Source: Komarekiella atlantica HA4396-MV6 (GTDB taxonomy: Bacteria > Cyanobacteriota > Cyanobacteriia > Cyanobacteriales > Nostocaceae). Taken from it: 64,000 nt of DNA. Position 1 is the stretch's first letter. Each line of letters starts with the position of its first letter. This document shows, one piece after another, positions 23,835 to 34,045 of the stretch. The stretch lies in NCBI GenBank assembly GCA_019359395.1, contig JAHHHK010000016.1, positions 124,001 to 188,000 of the forward strand. The letters run 5' to 3'. A model generated the notes under the pieces. That model made no database searches, had not been told where the DNA came from, and saw only the letters and a program-made list of their open reading frames with translations. The position numbers were made by a program, and so were the translations under genes.

Positions 23835-24857
23835 ATGAATGCAGAACAACTCAAAAGTTCTAATAATTTCCCGCCAGCTATCCGCGTGGGAGTACTGGGT
23901 TTTGGCGGACTAGGACAAGCCGCTGCCAAGCTACTTGCTGCCAAACGGGAAATGATTTTAGTTGCAGCAGTAGATCAAAAAGGCTACGCTTACGCTGCTG
24001 AAGGTTTAAATATTCAAGAATGCATTGCAACCTACCAGTCTCAAGGTTCGGTGGGTTATTTGGAGCCAGTTGGTAATTTAACAAATCACAGTATTCAGGA
24101 TTTAATCGAAAGCGCTCATCCTGTGGATGGGTATTTTCTGGCTTTACCTAACCTACCTAACGACTTTATCCCTTCTGTTGCCAAAGAGTTTATCAAAGCT
24201 GGTTGGCGGGGGGTGCTAGTAGATGCAATTAAGCGCACTAGTGCTGTAGAACAACTACTAGCAATGAAAGAGGAACTGCAAGCAGCCGGAATTACTTACA
24301 TGACAGGATGTGGGGCCACACCTGGATTGTTAACAGCAGCAGCAGCTTTAGCCGCGCAAAGCTACGCGGAAATTCATCAAGTAGAAATTACTTTTGGCGT
24401 GGGAATTGCCAACTGGGAAGCTTACCGTGCTACTGTTCGGGAGGACATTGGCCATATGCCTGGTTACACAGTAGAAGCTGCCAGAGCAATGACTGATGCA
24501 GAGGTAGAAGCACTACTAGATAAAACTAACGGTGTTTTGACCTTAGAGAACATGGAACACGCCGATGACGTGATGTTAGAAATAGCGGGAATTTGCGATC
24601 GCGATCGCGTTACTGTTGGTGGTGTAGTCGATACTCGCAATCCAAAAAAACCACTCAGCACTAACGTTAAGGTAACAGGGCGCACTTTTGAAGGTAAGAT
24701 TTCTACCCATACTTTTACTCTCGGAGATGAAACCAGTATGGCAGCCAATGTCTGCGGCCCTGCCTTTGGTTATCTTAAAGCTGGTACACAGCTGCACCAG
24801 CGTGGCGTCTATGGAATATTCACTGCTGCCGAAATTATGCCTCAGTTTGTCAGGTAA
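23835..24857 (+). CDS. Saccharopine-dehydrogenase-like oxidoreductase
   Basis: A 340-residue protein from the ATG at 23835 ([20 protein letters not shown]). The N-terminus has a Rossmann nucleotide site ([17 protein letters not shown]). The middle contains [20 protein letters not shown] and the C-terminal half is the substrate domain ([20 protein letters not shown]). Cyanobacteria carry this protein as a conserved NAD(P)-dependent enzyme annotated only by similarity to saccharopine dehydrogenase; its substrate is not known. It is monocistronic, bounded by the gene graveyard on the left and STRR-type repeats on the right. Confidence 0.85.
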   Translation: MNAEQLKSSNNFPPAIRVGVLGFGGLGQAAAKLLAAKREMILVAAVDQKGYAYAAEGLNIQECIATYQSQGSVGYLEPVGNLTNHSIQDLIESAHPVDGYFLALPNLPNDFIPSVAKEFIKAGWRGVLVDAIKRTSAVEQLLAMKEELQAAGITYMTGCGATPGLLTAAAALAAQSYAEIHQVEITFGVGIANWEAYRATVREDIGHMPGYTVEAARAMTDAEVEALLDKTNGVLTLENMEHADDVMLEIAGICDRDRVTVGGVVDTRNPKKPLSTNVKVTGRTFEGKISTHTFTLGDETSMAANVCGPAFGYLKAGTQLHQRGVYGIFTAAEIMPQFVR

Positions 24858-24862
24858 TAATT

Positions 24863-24966
24863 AGAAGTTAGGAGTTAGGAGTTAAAAGTTTGAATTAAAA
24901 ACTTAAACTTATATGTAACTTCAGAATCTTTGAATTTGCGAAAAATTTCTAACTCCTAACTCTTCA
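24863..24966. repeat. Inverted GTTAGGA heptamer repeats
   Basis: Units of gttagga (gaagttaggagttaggagtt, 24865-24884) are mirrored by ctaactcctaactc (24949-24962). Together they can fold into a long hairpin between the two convergent genes and may also act as a transcription end. Confidence 0.65.
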
Positions 24967-24986
24967 CCATTAATTCCCAATTTCTT

Positions 24987-25547
24987 CTAAGTTGGTGGAA
25001 TTTCTGGAGATAAAGTCTCTATGAGATTATCCTCAACTAACCATTGAGGTGTTTCAATGACAAATGGTAGTTCCGCTCCTATAAGACCTCTCTGGATGCG
25101 TTCTGATGTCTCAGGAAAAACTACGAACAAAGGATATATGGTATTAGCTCCTTCACTCAAAACGTGGCTGTGGCGAGGAGGCATTAGCCACTCATAATCT
25201 TTGTCTAGAAAAACTTGGGCTTGTCGCCAGCGTCCTAAGAAGTGAGAAAAGTCTTCATGAGGACGATGAATAAAGAGCAAAATTTCTGCTCCAGTTTTAA
25301 TTTTCCACTCAGGATCGCACATCAAAATTGCTACATCACAGGATAAGGAAGTCGCCTGTGGAACTGTCGTTATAGCGTTGCGGAGGCGAACAATTGGCAA
25401 AGGGATAGTGATAATACTTTCATCTGGACGGCGCAGACTAGGAATCATTTCCAAGTATGGTCGATGTTGCTTGAGTAAAGCGATCGCAGCTAGATGATTG
25501 CTATACTCTGCCAAGCTTGCTTCATAGTGAGATTTTTGCACAGGCAT
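24987..25547 (-). CDS. Hypothetical protein downstream of pilC
   Basis: A 186-residue soluble protein (MPVQKSHYEASLAEYSNHLA) with no signal or membrane segment that I can see. Mixed strands and helices, with notable blocks CDPEWKIKTGAEILLFIHRP and YEWLMPPRHSHVLSEGANTI. I do not recognise the family. It follows pilC by 80 bases on the same strand and could be co-transcribed with the pilus genes, but repeats in the gap (gaagtatgaagtt, 25563-25585) argue for caution. Confidence 0.6.
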   Translation of the reverse strand: MPVQKSHYEASLAEYSNHLAAIALLKQHRPYLEMIPSLRRPDESIITIPLPIVRLRNAITTVPQATSLSCDVAILMCDPEWKIKTGAEILLFIHRPHEDFSHFLGRWRQAQVFLDKDYEWLMPPRHSHVLSEGANTIYPLFVVFPETSERIQRGLIGAELPFVIETPQWLVEDNLIETLSPEIPPT

Positions 25548-25627
25548 GGTTTTATCAATTATGAAGTATGAAGTTTAAAGGATGAAGTTTGATATTTTGC
25601 TGTCTTCATCCTTTATCTGCTCATCAC

Positions 25628-26851
25628 CTATCCCAACTTTTCAAATACCGCAAACATAGGCAGATACATCGCTAACAAAATGGTTCCAACCATTCCCCCT
25701 AGAACTACAATCATCACCGGTTCCAAAATACTAGTCATTGCTTTTACTGCTTGCTCTACTTCATCTTCATAGAAATCGGCAACTTTCATCAACATTGCAT
25801 CTAATTCTCCAGTTTCTTCTCCGATACTAATCATCTGAATTGCCATAACTGGAAAAACGCTATCTTTTTGTAAAGCAATGCTAATCATACCTCCTTGTTG
25901 AATCTCCATGCGAGCTGCATCTATAGCATTGGCAATTACTTGGTTTCCTGATGTATCGCGGACAATTTCTAAGCAAGTTAAAATTGGCACACCTGAACGA
26001 GTCAAAGAACCAAAAGTCCGGCTAAAGCGGGCAACCGAAGACTTTTGAATTAAATCACCAAATAATGGCATTTTGAGGGAAAGACGATCAATTGTTTGGC
26101 GACCAACAGGAGTTTTATAGTACTGTGAATAAGCAATTTTCAATCCTACAAGAATACCGATAAGCACGAAAACCTTGGGACTTCTCAAAAATTGGCTACA
26201 ATCCATCAAAAATTGTGTGAGAAGTGGTAATTCAGTTCCAATTTCTGTAAAAATCTTTGCAAAAATGGGAATAAGAAAAATGGTCATCCCAAGAAAGATA
26301 GCAACTGCTATACAACCCACGACTACTGGATAAGACAATGCTGATTTAATTTGGTTTTGTAAGCGGGCAACATCTTCTAACAACTTAGCTAAACGATTCA
26401 ATACTTCGTCTAGAACACCACCAACTTCACCAGCTTGAATCATACTCACATATAATCCATCGAAGCAGTCAGGATGCTTCCGCATTGACTCTGAAAGATT
26501 CATTCCGCTTTGAACATCGCTGCTAATATCAACAAGCGCTTGTTTCAGTTTAGTATTACTACACTGTTCGGAAAGTACCCCCAGACTTCTAACGATCGCA
26601 ACTCCCGCATTCATCAAAACGGCAAATTGACGGGAAAAAACAGCTTTATCTTTAACAGATACCTTAACTAAGGAGTTCTGGATTTTTTTCAAATCAAAGT
26701 TTGCTTGAAAGCCTTGAAATTGTTTGATTTCTTGGACTACAAAACCTTGATCTCTAAGATTAGTGCGGGCTTGTGTCAAGGATTCGGCAACAAATTTTTC
26801 TGTTCTGGATTTTCCTTGCGAGTCTCGAACACGGGCAACATAGGTTGGCAT
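25628..26851 (-). CDS. pilC: Type IV pilus inner-membrane platform protein PilC
   Basis: A 407-residue protein of the GspF/PilC family. It forms the inner-membrane base on which the pilus ATPases act. There are two copies of the T2SSF domain: the first from KDKAVFSRQFAVLMNAGVAI, the second from SSVARFSRTFGSLTRSGVPI. Three hydrophobic helices are visible (about 175-200, 220-240 and 375-400, VMIVVLGGMVGTILLAMYLP). The N-terminal MPTYVARVRDSQGK matches cyanobacterial members. It is third in the minus-strand order pilB-pilT-pilC, 104 bases after pilT. Confidence 0.95.
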   Translation of the reverse strand: MPTYVARVRDSQGKSRTEKFVAESLTQARTNLRDQGFVVQEIKQFQGFQANFDLKKIQNSLVKVSVKDKAVFSRQFAVLMNAGVAIVRSLGVLSEQCSNTKLKQALVDISSDVQSGMNLSESMRKHPDCFDGLYVSMIQAGEVGGVLDEVLNRLAKLLEDVARLQNQIKSALSYPVVVGCIAVAIFLGMTIFLIPIFAKIFTEIGTELPLLTQFLMDCSQFLRSPKVFVLIGILVGLKIAYSQYYKTPVGRQTIDRLSLKMPLFGDLIQKSSVARFSRTFGSLTRSGVPILTCLEIVRDTSGNQVIANAIDAARMEIQQGGMISIALQKDSVFPVMAIQMISIGEETGELDAMLMKVADFYEDEVEQAVKAMTSILEPVMIVVLGGMVGTILLAMYLPMFAVFEKLG

Positions 26852-26955
26852 GGATTTAAAAATTCAAAATTCAAAATAGTCAAAGGTCAAGAGTTAAAAG
26901 TCAAGAGTTATTATTCTTCCTCTACTCCCTCATCTCCTTCATCTTTTTGGTTACT

Positions 26956-28086
26956 TTAATGTGCTCTGGTAGCCCCATTAGCACCGGGTTTTGCACCTGC
27001 TGCCTGTGGTGTAGCAGTGCCGATAAGACGTTGGATTTCATCTGGCTTAGAAGTCTTAGACATCGCCGCTTCAAAGGAGATCGTTCCGGCTTTATAAAAA
27101 TCGGCTAAAACCTTTTCTAGCGTTTGCATTCCCAATTTGCCACCAGTTTGGATAGCTGAGTAAATTTGAGATGTTTTGCCTTCTCGAATCAAGTTGGAAA
27201 TAGCGGGGGTAACAATCAGAATTTCTTGAGCCATTACTCGACCATACTCACCAGGCTTAGGATTTTTCTTTGGCACCAAGGTTTGGCTAAACACTGCCAC
27301 TAGCGAGTTAGATAACTGCACCCGCACTTGAGTTTGTCTTTCATGAGGAAAAACGTCGATAATCCGGTCAACAGTTTGTGCGGCAGAACTGGTGTGCAGC
27401 GTACCAAATACCAAGTGTCCTGTTTCCGCTGCGGAAATCGCCAAAGAAATCGTTTCCAAATCGCGCATTTCCCCCACCAAAACAATATCTGGATCTTCCC
27501 GCAGGGCTGCCTTCAAGGCATTAGCAAAGCTCTTGGTATCTTCACCCAGTTGCCGCTGGTGAACTAAGCTTTTGATTGGTTCATAGACAAATTCAATTGG
27601 GTCTTCTACCGTTAAAATATGCTCTGCCTTAGTGCGGTTAATCAAGTCGATCATTGCGGCTAGAGTAGTTGTCTTACCGGAACCTGTAGGGCCTGTCACC
27701 AAAATTAGCCCTCTGGGCTTATCTGACATTTCCCGCACCACATCTGGCAGGCCTAATTTTTCAAAGTTAGGAATCTTGGAACTTAACGCCCGTAAGCAAG
27801 CAGCATAAGCACCACGCTCTTTATAGACATTGACCCGGAAACGAGCCAAACCCTTAACACCATAAGAACAATCTAACTCCCAGGTCTGTTCCAAGGTTTT
27901 GCGCTGGGTGTTGTTGAGCATACTAAAAATTAGTCTTTGACACTGATCAGCTGTCAACACCTCCTCGCCAATAGGTGTGAGTTTGCCACTGATGCGGAAA
28001 TAGGGAGGCAAGCCAGCGGATAAATGCATATCCGAGCCACCCATTTCAACCAACTGCTCCATCAGGTCTTCGATCATCATTTCCAT
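26956..28086 (-). CDS. pilT: Pilus retraction ATPase PilT
   Basis: A 376-residue hexameric ATPase that powers pilus retraction for twitching motility, phototaxis and DNA uptake. Visible: N-terminal GGSDMHLSAGLPPYFRISGK, Walker A GPTGSGKTTTLAAM (about 136), the Asp box AALREDPDIVLVGEMRD (about 203), the His box TGHLVFGTLHT and the AIRNLIREGK-like motif AISNLIREGKTSQIYS near 295. Normal length. It lies between pilB and pilC; the 328-base gap to pilB is full of repeats. Confidence 0.97.
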   Translation of the reverse strand: MEMMIEDLMEQLVEMGGSDMHLSAGLPPYFRISGKLTPIGEEVLTADQCQRLIFSMLNNTQRKTLEQTWELDCSYGVKGLARFRVNVYKERGAYAACLRALSSKIPNFEKLGLPDVVREMSDKPRGLILVTGPTGSGKTTTLAAMIDLINRTKAEHILTVEDPIEFVYEPIKSLVHQRQLGEDTKSFANALKAALREDPDIVLVGEMRDLETISLAISAAETGHLVFGTLHTSSAAQTVDRIIDVFPHERQTQVRVQLSNSLVAVFSQTLVPKKNPKPGEYGRVMAQEILIVTPAISNLIREGKTSQIYSAIQTGGKLGMQTLEKVLADFYKAGTISFEAAMSKTSKPDEIQRLIGTATPQAAGAKPGANGATRAH

Positions 28087-28094
28087 AGTTCTGC

Positions 28095-28410
28095 TTCCTT
28101 TTGTTATTTGTCATTTGTTATTTGTCCTCTCTTACCGCTTCGGGGTGATGCCTCCGGCACGCCTGCCGTAGGATGCACAAAGGGCTGTAAGGCGAACGCC
28201 AGTCCACATGTGCGGCTCTGCCGCCCTTGTGGCTGGTCTCACAAAGTTGAGCCGCAAGGCAAAGGGTTAAGAGACTTGTGCGTTAGCGTAGCGGTAGCGA
28301 CGCAGGAGCGTCACTGGCGTCTGAGCTAAAGCTTCCTTAGATCAGACTTTGCACTTTGTCATTTGTTTAAAGTTACTAACTATCGATTGATGACTAATGA
28401 CCAACGACCA
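28095..28410. repeat. Repeat-filled gap between pilB and pilT
   Basis: From left: a tttgttatttgtcatttgt heptamer run (28099-28123), GC-rich palindromic pieces (ggtgatgcctccggcacgcc, 28143-28162; cggctctgccgcccttgtgg; agcgtagcggtagcgacgca), and AATGACC-type heptamers (28391-28415) that run up to the pilB stop. The gatgcct start resembles the element family at 8149 and 20501. A 101-codon frame here is repeat read-through, not a gene. Confidence 0.75.
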
Positions 28411-28414
28411 ATGA

Positions 28415-30427
28415 CTAATCCTGAAAACGGGATGTCATACAGTAAGGGCAATCTAGCCATTCTGGTTTTAATTCAGCATGACAAGTCCGACAGGTAAGAC
28501 CACTTTTACGTTTGGCTTTTAACTCTGCTTCCAAACCCGTATCAGTAAACGTGACTCTATCTACTTCTTCTAGGGTGGTAGCACCTTGTTTCACTAAGTC
28601 CAGGCTATAAGCCAGCAAGGTTTTCATTCCTTCTTCAACTGCAACTTCCTTAATGCGTTCTGTTGGTGCATCTTCGTTGATGAGGGTTTGCAGGTTTTCA
28701 GTCACTCGCATGACTTCATAAACACCACAACGTCCCTTGTAACCAGTACCATTACACGTTGGGCAAAGCTGATTTTTGGCTTTGGCTTGGGCGATCGCTT
28801 CTAATGTCAAACTGTTAGCTTTATAAAAGGTGACTCCCACATCTTGGGACGCTGACAGACCATAACGAGCTAGTTCCTCAGTTGTAGGAGTGTAAGAAAT
28901 ACGACAATCAGAACATACACGCCGCACCAAACGTTGAGCCAAAACGCCAATTAGGGAACTAGAAACCATGAAAGGCTCAATACCCATTTCTCCCAAACGA
29001 GCGATCGCTCCTGGGGCATCATTGGTATGTAAGGTAGTTAATACCAAGTGACCAGTTAAAGCAGCCTCAATTGCTGTTTTCGCCGTTTCCTTATCTCGCG
29101 TTTCACCCACGAGTAGCACATCTGGGTCTTGCCGCAAGAAAGCCCGCAACGCAGTAGCAAAATCCAGCCCTTTTTCGCGAATCACCTGTACTTGAGTAAT
29201 CCCTGGAAGACTATACTCAATTGGGTCTTCCACAGTACTGATATTAATTCCGGGATCATTCTTTTCTGATAACGCGGAATACAGCGAAGTTGTTTTCCCA
29301 GAACCAGTTGGCCCAGTCACCAAAATTAAACCAAAGGGACGACTGACCATATCCTGGACAATCTGCAAAGTTTCGGGATCGGTAATTAACTTATTCAATC
29401 CGAGTTGGGTAGAGGAGTTATCCAAAATCCGCAGCACTACCTTTTCACCGTAGCGACTAGGCAAGGTATTTACGCGGAAGTCCACCTTACGCCCCTCAAA
29501 CATCCGCCGGATGCGTCCATCTTGAGGTAAACGCCGTTCAGCAATATCTAGATTGGAGATGATTTTAAACCGGGCTGTCACAGCCGGAATGATTTTTTTG
29601 GGCAGGGGATCGAAAGCTTCACGTAGCACCCCATCTTTACGGAAACGAATGCGTAAGTTTTCTTCCTGTGGTTCGATGTGAATATCAGAAACCTTCTCAT
29701 GCAAAGCTTTAGCGAGAATTCTGTTAACCAGATTGATGACTGGGGCATCTTCTGCACCCTTCATCGCTGCCCCTAAATCAGCCTCCATATCATCAGGGGC
29801 ATCTTCTAGGTCGAGATTTCCAAGATTTTCTAAATCCTGATTAATATCTGTAAATTTTTCTTGTTCCAGGTGCTTTTGCCGAACAGCTAGTTCATCTAAG
29901 TATTGATTGATTAGCTGCTGGTAGTCTTCCTGGGTAATCACCATGCGCTGCAATGCCAAGCCTTGTGGGCGCAAGATGCGGTTTAAGTCATCGGAAGCCT
30001 CTAGATTATCTGGAGCGACCATCGCCACTAAAACCGAGGGCGGGGTTTGGTCTTCGTGTTTCGATAGTGGTACCAAGCGATGACGACGACAGATATCTAC
30101 TGGGATGAGGGTTTCAATCAGGTTCCCCACCATCGTATTGCCAACTTGGTTGACTTCCGGATCGAGGAATTCAACACCGTATAAGATTTTCAGTTCAAAT
30201 AGCTGCTGTTTTTTGTATTGCCTGAGCAACTCAGGTGAGAGTTGTTGCCCAGTGATTGACTCTAGTACTTCCGTTAAGGGTCTGCCAGACTTACGGCTTT
30301 CAATTAGTGCCTGCCTCATCTGTTCGCTATTGACATAGCCAGATTGCACTAGCTTGTTGCCGAAGGGCGAAAACTCTGTTCTGGTAGTTAGAGCGGTACT
30401 GCGCCGTTGTGGTGACGAGTAAGTCAT
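28415..30427 (-). CDS. pilB: Pilus assembly ATPase PilB
   Basis: A 670-residue GspE/PilB-type ATPase that drives pilus extension. Order of parts: an MshEN-like N-domain (about 20-170), linker, NTD with KVSDIHIEPQEENLRIRFRK (about 240), Walker A GPTGSGKTTSLYSAL (about 372), Walker B region FLRQDPDVLLVGETRD, the His box TGHLVLTTLHTNDAP, and the zinc site CSDCRISY...[15 protein letters not shown] further C-terminal four-cysteine knot (CRTCHAELKPEWLDCPYC) ends the protein. It is first in the minus-strand pilus set and diverges from grpE. Confidence 0.96.
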   Translation of the reverse strand: MTYSSPQRRSTALTTRTEFSPFGNKLVQSGYVNSEQMRQALIESRKSGRPLTEVLESITGQQLSPELLRQYKKQQLFELKILYGVEFLDPEVNQVGNTMVGNLIETLIPVDICRRHRLVPLSKHEDQTPPSVLVAMVAPDNLEASDDLNRILRPQGLALQRMVITQEDYQQLINQYLDELAVRQKHLEQEKFTDINQDLENLGNLDLEDAPDDMEADLGAAMKGAEDAPVINLVNRILAKALHEKVSDIHIEPQEENLRIRFRKDGVLREAFDPLPKKIIPAVTARFKIISNLDIAERRLPQDGRIRRMFEGRKVDFRVNTLPSRYGEKVVLRILDNSSTQLGLNKLITDPETLQIVQDMVSRPFGLILVTGPTGSGKTTSLYSALSEKNDPGINISTVEDPIEYSLPGITQVQVIREKGLDFATALRAFLRQDPDVLLVGETRDKETAKTAIEAALTGHLVLTTLHTNDAPGAIARLGEMGIEPFMVSSSLIGVLAQRLVRRVCSDCRISYTPTTEELARYGLSASQDVGVTFYKANSLTLEAIAQAKAKNQLCPTCNGTGYKGRCGVYEVMRVTENLQTLINEDAPTERIKEVAVEEGMKTLLAYSLDLVKQGATTLEEVDRVTFTDTGLEAELKAKRKSGLTCRTCHAELKPEWLDCPYCMTSRFQD

Positions 30428-30750
30428 AAATGAGCAATGAGTACGGGAAACCTTTGGTTAAAGTATTCCCAGCCAATGACACAGAATTCTCATTGACACT
30501 GATTAAATTGAATATTCACTTTAAGCGCCACTCTTTCAAAAGACTTATTCCCAGAACTACTTAACTCTTCGGTTTACCACCCTAGGGGCGTCTACGCTAA
30601 TGCGTTCGTCATTTGTCACAATAAGAGGACGGTGACATTACTCCAGAAAAATATCGGTAGTAGAATCAGCCTCAATTGCAAGCTTTTAATGGCAACGGTT
30701 GTAATTTGTGGTGACATACTGCCGTAAAAAGTATCTGGGAAGATTAGACA
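30428..30750. other. Divergent promoter region between pilB and grpE
   Basis: 323 bases without a gene. A repeat-like fragment (taggggcgtctacgctaatg, 30583-30602) lies near the middle. No CIRCE heat-shock operator (TTAGCACTC-N9-GAGTGCTAA) was found. Confidence 0.45.
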
Positions 30751-31500
30751 ATGATGGACGAAAATAAACAGGTAAACTATACAAGCCAGCAATTGGGTGA
30801 ACCAATAGAGGTAAAGCAAGCAATGATGAGCGACTCCCCAGGCCAAATCAACTCCAACGAATCTGGCAGCGAGGTTAGTGAGCAAGTGGCAGCCCAAACT
30901 AATGTACCGGGAGATACAGCTACTCTCAACCAAGAAAATGGCGTCGCTGCGACTGAGAAAACAGAAGCGGAAACGGCAGCTTTAACAGGATTGACTCAAC
31001 AAATTGAAGCTCTCAAAGCACAACTAGAGGAGCGTAGTACTCAATATATGCGGATTGCCGCAGATTTTGAGAATTACCGCAAACGCACAAGCAAAGAAAA
31101 AGAAGACCTAGAGGCGCTAGTAAAGCGGAATACGATTACTGAATTGCTGCCAGTGGTCGATAATTTTGAGCGGGCCCGATCGCACCTCAAACCGCAAAGC
31201 GATGGCGAGATGACAATCCATAAAAGTTACCAAGGCGTTTATAAACAATTAGTGGATAGCCTCAAGCGCCTCGGTGTGTCACCAATGCGTCCTGAAGGTC
31301 AAGAATTTGATCCCAACCTACATGAAGCAGTAATGCGGGAACCTACGGATGAACATCCTGAAGGAACAGTGTTAGAAGAGTTAGTGCGCGGATATTTCTT
31401 AGGCGATCGCGTGCTACGCCATGCAATGGTCAAAGTAGCTGCTCCAAAGGAAGATACACCCCCTACGGAGGAAAATCAGTCGAGTCCAGCCAACAGTTAA
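30751..31500 (+). CDS. grpE: Nucleotide exchange factor GrpE
   Basis: A 249-residue protein; GrpE releases ADP from DnaK. The first 75 residues are polar and variable, as in other cyanobacterial GrpE. They are followed by a long coiled coil ([20 protein letters not shown]), the family core [17 protein letters not shown], and the beta domain ending [20 protein letters not shown], the GrpE signature. The start at 30751 gives MMDENKQ; a second ATG follows at once. It is first in the chaperone region grpE-dnaK-dnaJ. Confidence 0.96.
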   Translation: MMDENKQVNYTSQQLGEPIEVKQAMMSDSPGQINSNESGSEVSEQVAAQTNVPGDTATLNQENGVAATEKTEAETAALTGLTQQIEALKAQLEERSTQYMRIAADFENYRKRTSKEKEDLEALVKRNTITELLPVVDNFERARSHLKPQSDGEMTIHKSYQGVYKQLVDSLKRLGVSPMRPEGQEFDPNLHEAVMREPTDEHPEGTVLEELVRGYFLGDRVLRHAMVKVAAPKEDTPPTEENQSSPANS

Positions 31501-31597
31501 GCTGTAGTTGCTCGCCTCGCTGACCATAAGTGCCTTGGTTGTGGCAAGGGCGAGCATCGTAACTGAGGCATAAAAAAGATGAAGAAGATGAGGTACA

Positions 31598-31660
31598 AGA
31601 AGACACTAGAGAGCTTGGAACGTGCGGTAACGTACAGAAAAAGACTCTCCCGTGTCTTCT
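31598..31660 (+). terminator. Large hairpin between grpE and dnaK
   Basis: agaagacac (31598-31606) pairs with gtgtcttct (31652-31660), with an inner tagagag/ctctcc pairing. The 3' side is T-rich (atttctatttaccc) but has no clean T-run, so it may be a weak terminator, an attenuator or an mRNA-stabilising hairpin. Confidence 0.5.
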
Positions 31661-31772
31661 ATTTCTATTTACCCATTTTTAACAAATGTTATCTTTTGTC
31701 TTCGGTTCGAGCGAAAAAAGTTAGTCCGCCACATAATTACAGCATAAAGACTCAGTAAAAATACTGGTAAGT

Positions 31773-33731
31773 ATGGGAAAAGTTATTGGGATCGACTTAG
31801 GCACTACTAATAGTTGCGTCGCAGTATTGGAAGGTGGTCAACCACTTGTGATCTCCAACTCTGAAGGTGGACGCACTACTCCTAGTATTGTGGGATTTGG
31901 GAAAGGCGGCGATCGCTTGGTGGGCCAACTGGCAAAGCGGCAAGCTGTAACCAATGCCGAAAACACAATCTACAGTATCAAGCGATTCATCGGGCGACGT
32001 TGGGAAGACACCGAAATAGAACGCGATCGCGTACCCTATAACTGTGTTAAAGGTCGAGACGATACTGTTGATGTTCAAATTCGCGGACGAAACTACACAC
32101 CGCAAGAACTATCCGCCATGATCCTCCAAAAGCTCAAACAGGATGCGGAAAACTTTTTAGGCGAATCCGTCACTCAAGCAGTGATCACCGTACCAGCATA
32201 TTTTACAGATGCCCAAAGACAGGCAACTAAAGACGCTGGTACAATTGCCGGACTAGAAGTCCTGCGGATCATCAATGAACCAACCGCCGCCGCTTTAGCT
32301 TTTGGGTTGGATAAACAAGAGCAAGAGCAATTAATTTTAGTATTTGACCTCGGAGGCGGAACCTTCGACGTATCCATCCTCCAACTTGGGGATGGAGTTT
32401 TTGAAGTTAAGGCTACTTGTGGCAACAACCACCTAGGTGGAGACGACTTTGATAACTGTATCGTCCGCTGGATGAGTGAACGCTTTCAGGAACAAGAGCA
32501 GCTCAACCTTTCCCCAGATAAGATGGCACTGCAACGCCTGCGAGAAGCAGCGGAAAAGGCAAAAATTGAACTTTCCAGTATGGCGAGTACTTCCATTAAC
32601 TTGCCATTTATCACCGCCGATGAAACTGGCCCGAAGCATCTGGAAATGGAACTCAGCCGCTCTAAATTTGAAGAGTTGGCAGGGAATTTAATTGAAGCTA
32701 CTCTTGAACCGATGATCCAAGCGCTCAAAGACGCAGATCTCAAGCCACAAGACATTGATCGGATTATTTTGGTAGGTGGTTCCACACGTATTCCCGCAGT
32801 CCAAAACGCGCTGATCAAGTTTTTCAATGGTAAAGCTCCTGATCGCTCTGTCAACCCTGATGAAGCCGTAGCACTGGGAGCTGCTATCCAAGCTGGTGTC
32901 CTGGGTGGCGAAGTCGATAATCTTTTACTATTGGATGTCACCCCCCTGTCTCTAGGAATTGAAACTTTGGGTGAAGTGTTCACCAAAATTATTGAACGCA
33001 ACACTACAATTCCTACGAGTAAGTCACAAGTATTTTCTACAGCAGTTGATGGGCAAACCTCGGTAGAAATTCACGTCCTCCAAGGTGAACGAGCAATGGC
33101 AAGGGATAACAAGAGTCTCGGCAAGTTTCTACTGGCAGGAATTCCCCCATCTCCTCGTGGCGTACCCCAAATTGAAGTATCTTTTGAAATCGATGTCAAT
33201 GGTATTCTCAAAGTTTCTGCCCAAGATAAAGGTACAGGTAGAGAGCAGAGTATTCGGATTACCAATACAGGTGGGTTGAGTACTAACGAAGTTGAACGGA
33301 TGCGGCAAGAAGCTGAATTATTTGCTGAAGAAGACAGAAGACGCAAAGAACTGGTGGAACTTAAAAACCAAGGGGATAATCTGTTGTTCAGTTATGAATC
33401 CACCATCAAGGACAATAGCGACTTAATCGGCGAGCAGATGAAAGCCTTGGCAAGTGAAAAAGTTATACAACTTCAAACTGCTATGACTGATTCTAGTATT
33501 TCCATAGCAGAATTTAAGCAGCGTTTAGAAGATTTCCAGCAAACACTATTTGCAATTGGTGCCGATGTTTACAACCGTGCTAACAACCAAAGTGATGAGG
33601 TTGACGAGGCTCCAGCTAGTCTCCTTAACTCAGAACTAGACCAACCGATGAATGGCACGTTAATACCACAATTTAACTTTGATTTTGACGAGGAAAGTAC
33701 CGCTCAGGCTGATTACGAAGCGATAGATTAA
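31773..33731 (+). CDS. dnaK: Molecular chaperone DnaK (Hsp70)
   Basis: A 652-residue Hsp70 protein. The three signatures are present: [18 protein letters not shown] at the N-terminus, [14 protein letters not shown] near 190 and [13 protein letters not shown] near 330; [14 protein letters not shown] lies between them. The substrate domain and lid follow ([15 protein letters not shown] at about 388). The C-terminus ([17 protein letters not shown]) is acidic and lacks a typical EEVD-like end; cyanobacteria have several DnaK paralogues and I do not assign a number. A strong terminator follows, so dnaJ is transcribed separately. Confidence 0.97.
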   Translation: MGKVIGIDLGTTNSCVAVLEGGQPLVISNSEGGRTTPSIVGFGKGGDRLVGQLAKRQAVTNAENTIYSIKRFIGRRWEDTEIERDRVPYNCVKGRDDTVDVQIRGRNYTPQELSAMILQKLKQDAENFLGESVTQAVITVPAYFTDAQRQATKDAGTIAGLEVLRIINEPTAAALAFGLDKQEQEQLILVFDLGGGTFDVSILQLGDGVFEVKATCGNNHLGGDDFDNCIVRWMSERFQEQEQLNLSPDKMALQRLREAAEKAKIELSSMASTSINLPFITADETGPKHLEMELSRSKFEELAGNLIEATLEPMIQALKDADLKPQDIDRIILVGGSTRIPAVQNALIKFFNGKAPDRSVNPDEAVALGAAIQAGVLGGEVDNLLLLDVTPLSLGIETLGEVFTKIIERNTTIPTSKSQVFSTAVDGQTSVEIHVLQGERAMARDNKSLGKFLLAGIPPSPRGVPQIEVSFEIDVNGILKVSAQDKGTGREQSIRITNTGGLSTNEVERMRQEAELFAEEDRRRKELVELKNQGDNLLFSYESTIKDNSDLIGEQMKALASEKVIQLQTAMTDSSISIAEFKQRLEDFQQTLFAIGADVYNRANNQSDEVDEAPASLLNSELDQPMNGTLIPQFNFDFDEESTAQADYEAID

Positions 33732-33808
33732 CGTGATGTCTTAAAAGAAACAATCTAGTTTCTTAGAATTTCGACAAACTTCACCCTGCCTTGAACTTTA
33801 GTTTAAGT

Positions 33809-33842
33809 CTGTCCTTCTCCAAGCCGGAGAGGGACAGTTTTT
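33809..33842 (+). terminator. Rho-independent terminator of dnaK
   Basis: ctgtccttctcc (33809-33820) pairs with ggagagggacag (33826-33837) across the loop aagcc, followed by TTTTT. A 12-base stem with one G-U pair. Confidence 0.92.
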
Positions 33843-33950
33843 GTGTGGTAAGACTGACTTTATGATCTGTTTTTTAGCAATTGCATTAGTCATTATTGAT
33901 TTACAGAGTTTCATACACACACCTTAATATGAGAATCCTAAATGATAATT

Positions 33951-34045
33951 AGAAGGGCTTAATTAAATCAGAGCTATTAGTAAGGGATTTATCCCTTGAA
34001 AACCTTATAGAGAGAGATAAACCGCTCACTACTAACAAAAGCTTT
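33951..34045. repeat. 95-bp dispersed repeat, copy A
   Basis: The segment agaagggcttaatta ... gagctattagtaagggattt ... gagagataaaccgctcacta ... ctaacaaaagcttt aligns over its whole length, at about two-thirds identity by eye, with 53141-53235. The internal palindrome aagggatttatccctt (33983-33998) is conserved in position. No coding frame. It may be a small non-autonomous element or an RNA-level structure. Confidence 0.65.

Noticed and set aside
28024-28329. 101-codon plus-strand frame between pilB and pilT
   Set aside because: Translates dispersed repeats and the antisense of pilT.
30428-30750. CIRCE/HrcA heat-shock operator before grpE
   Set aside because: The 9-9-9 inverted repeat is absent on both strands.
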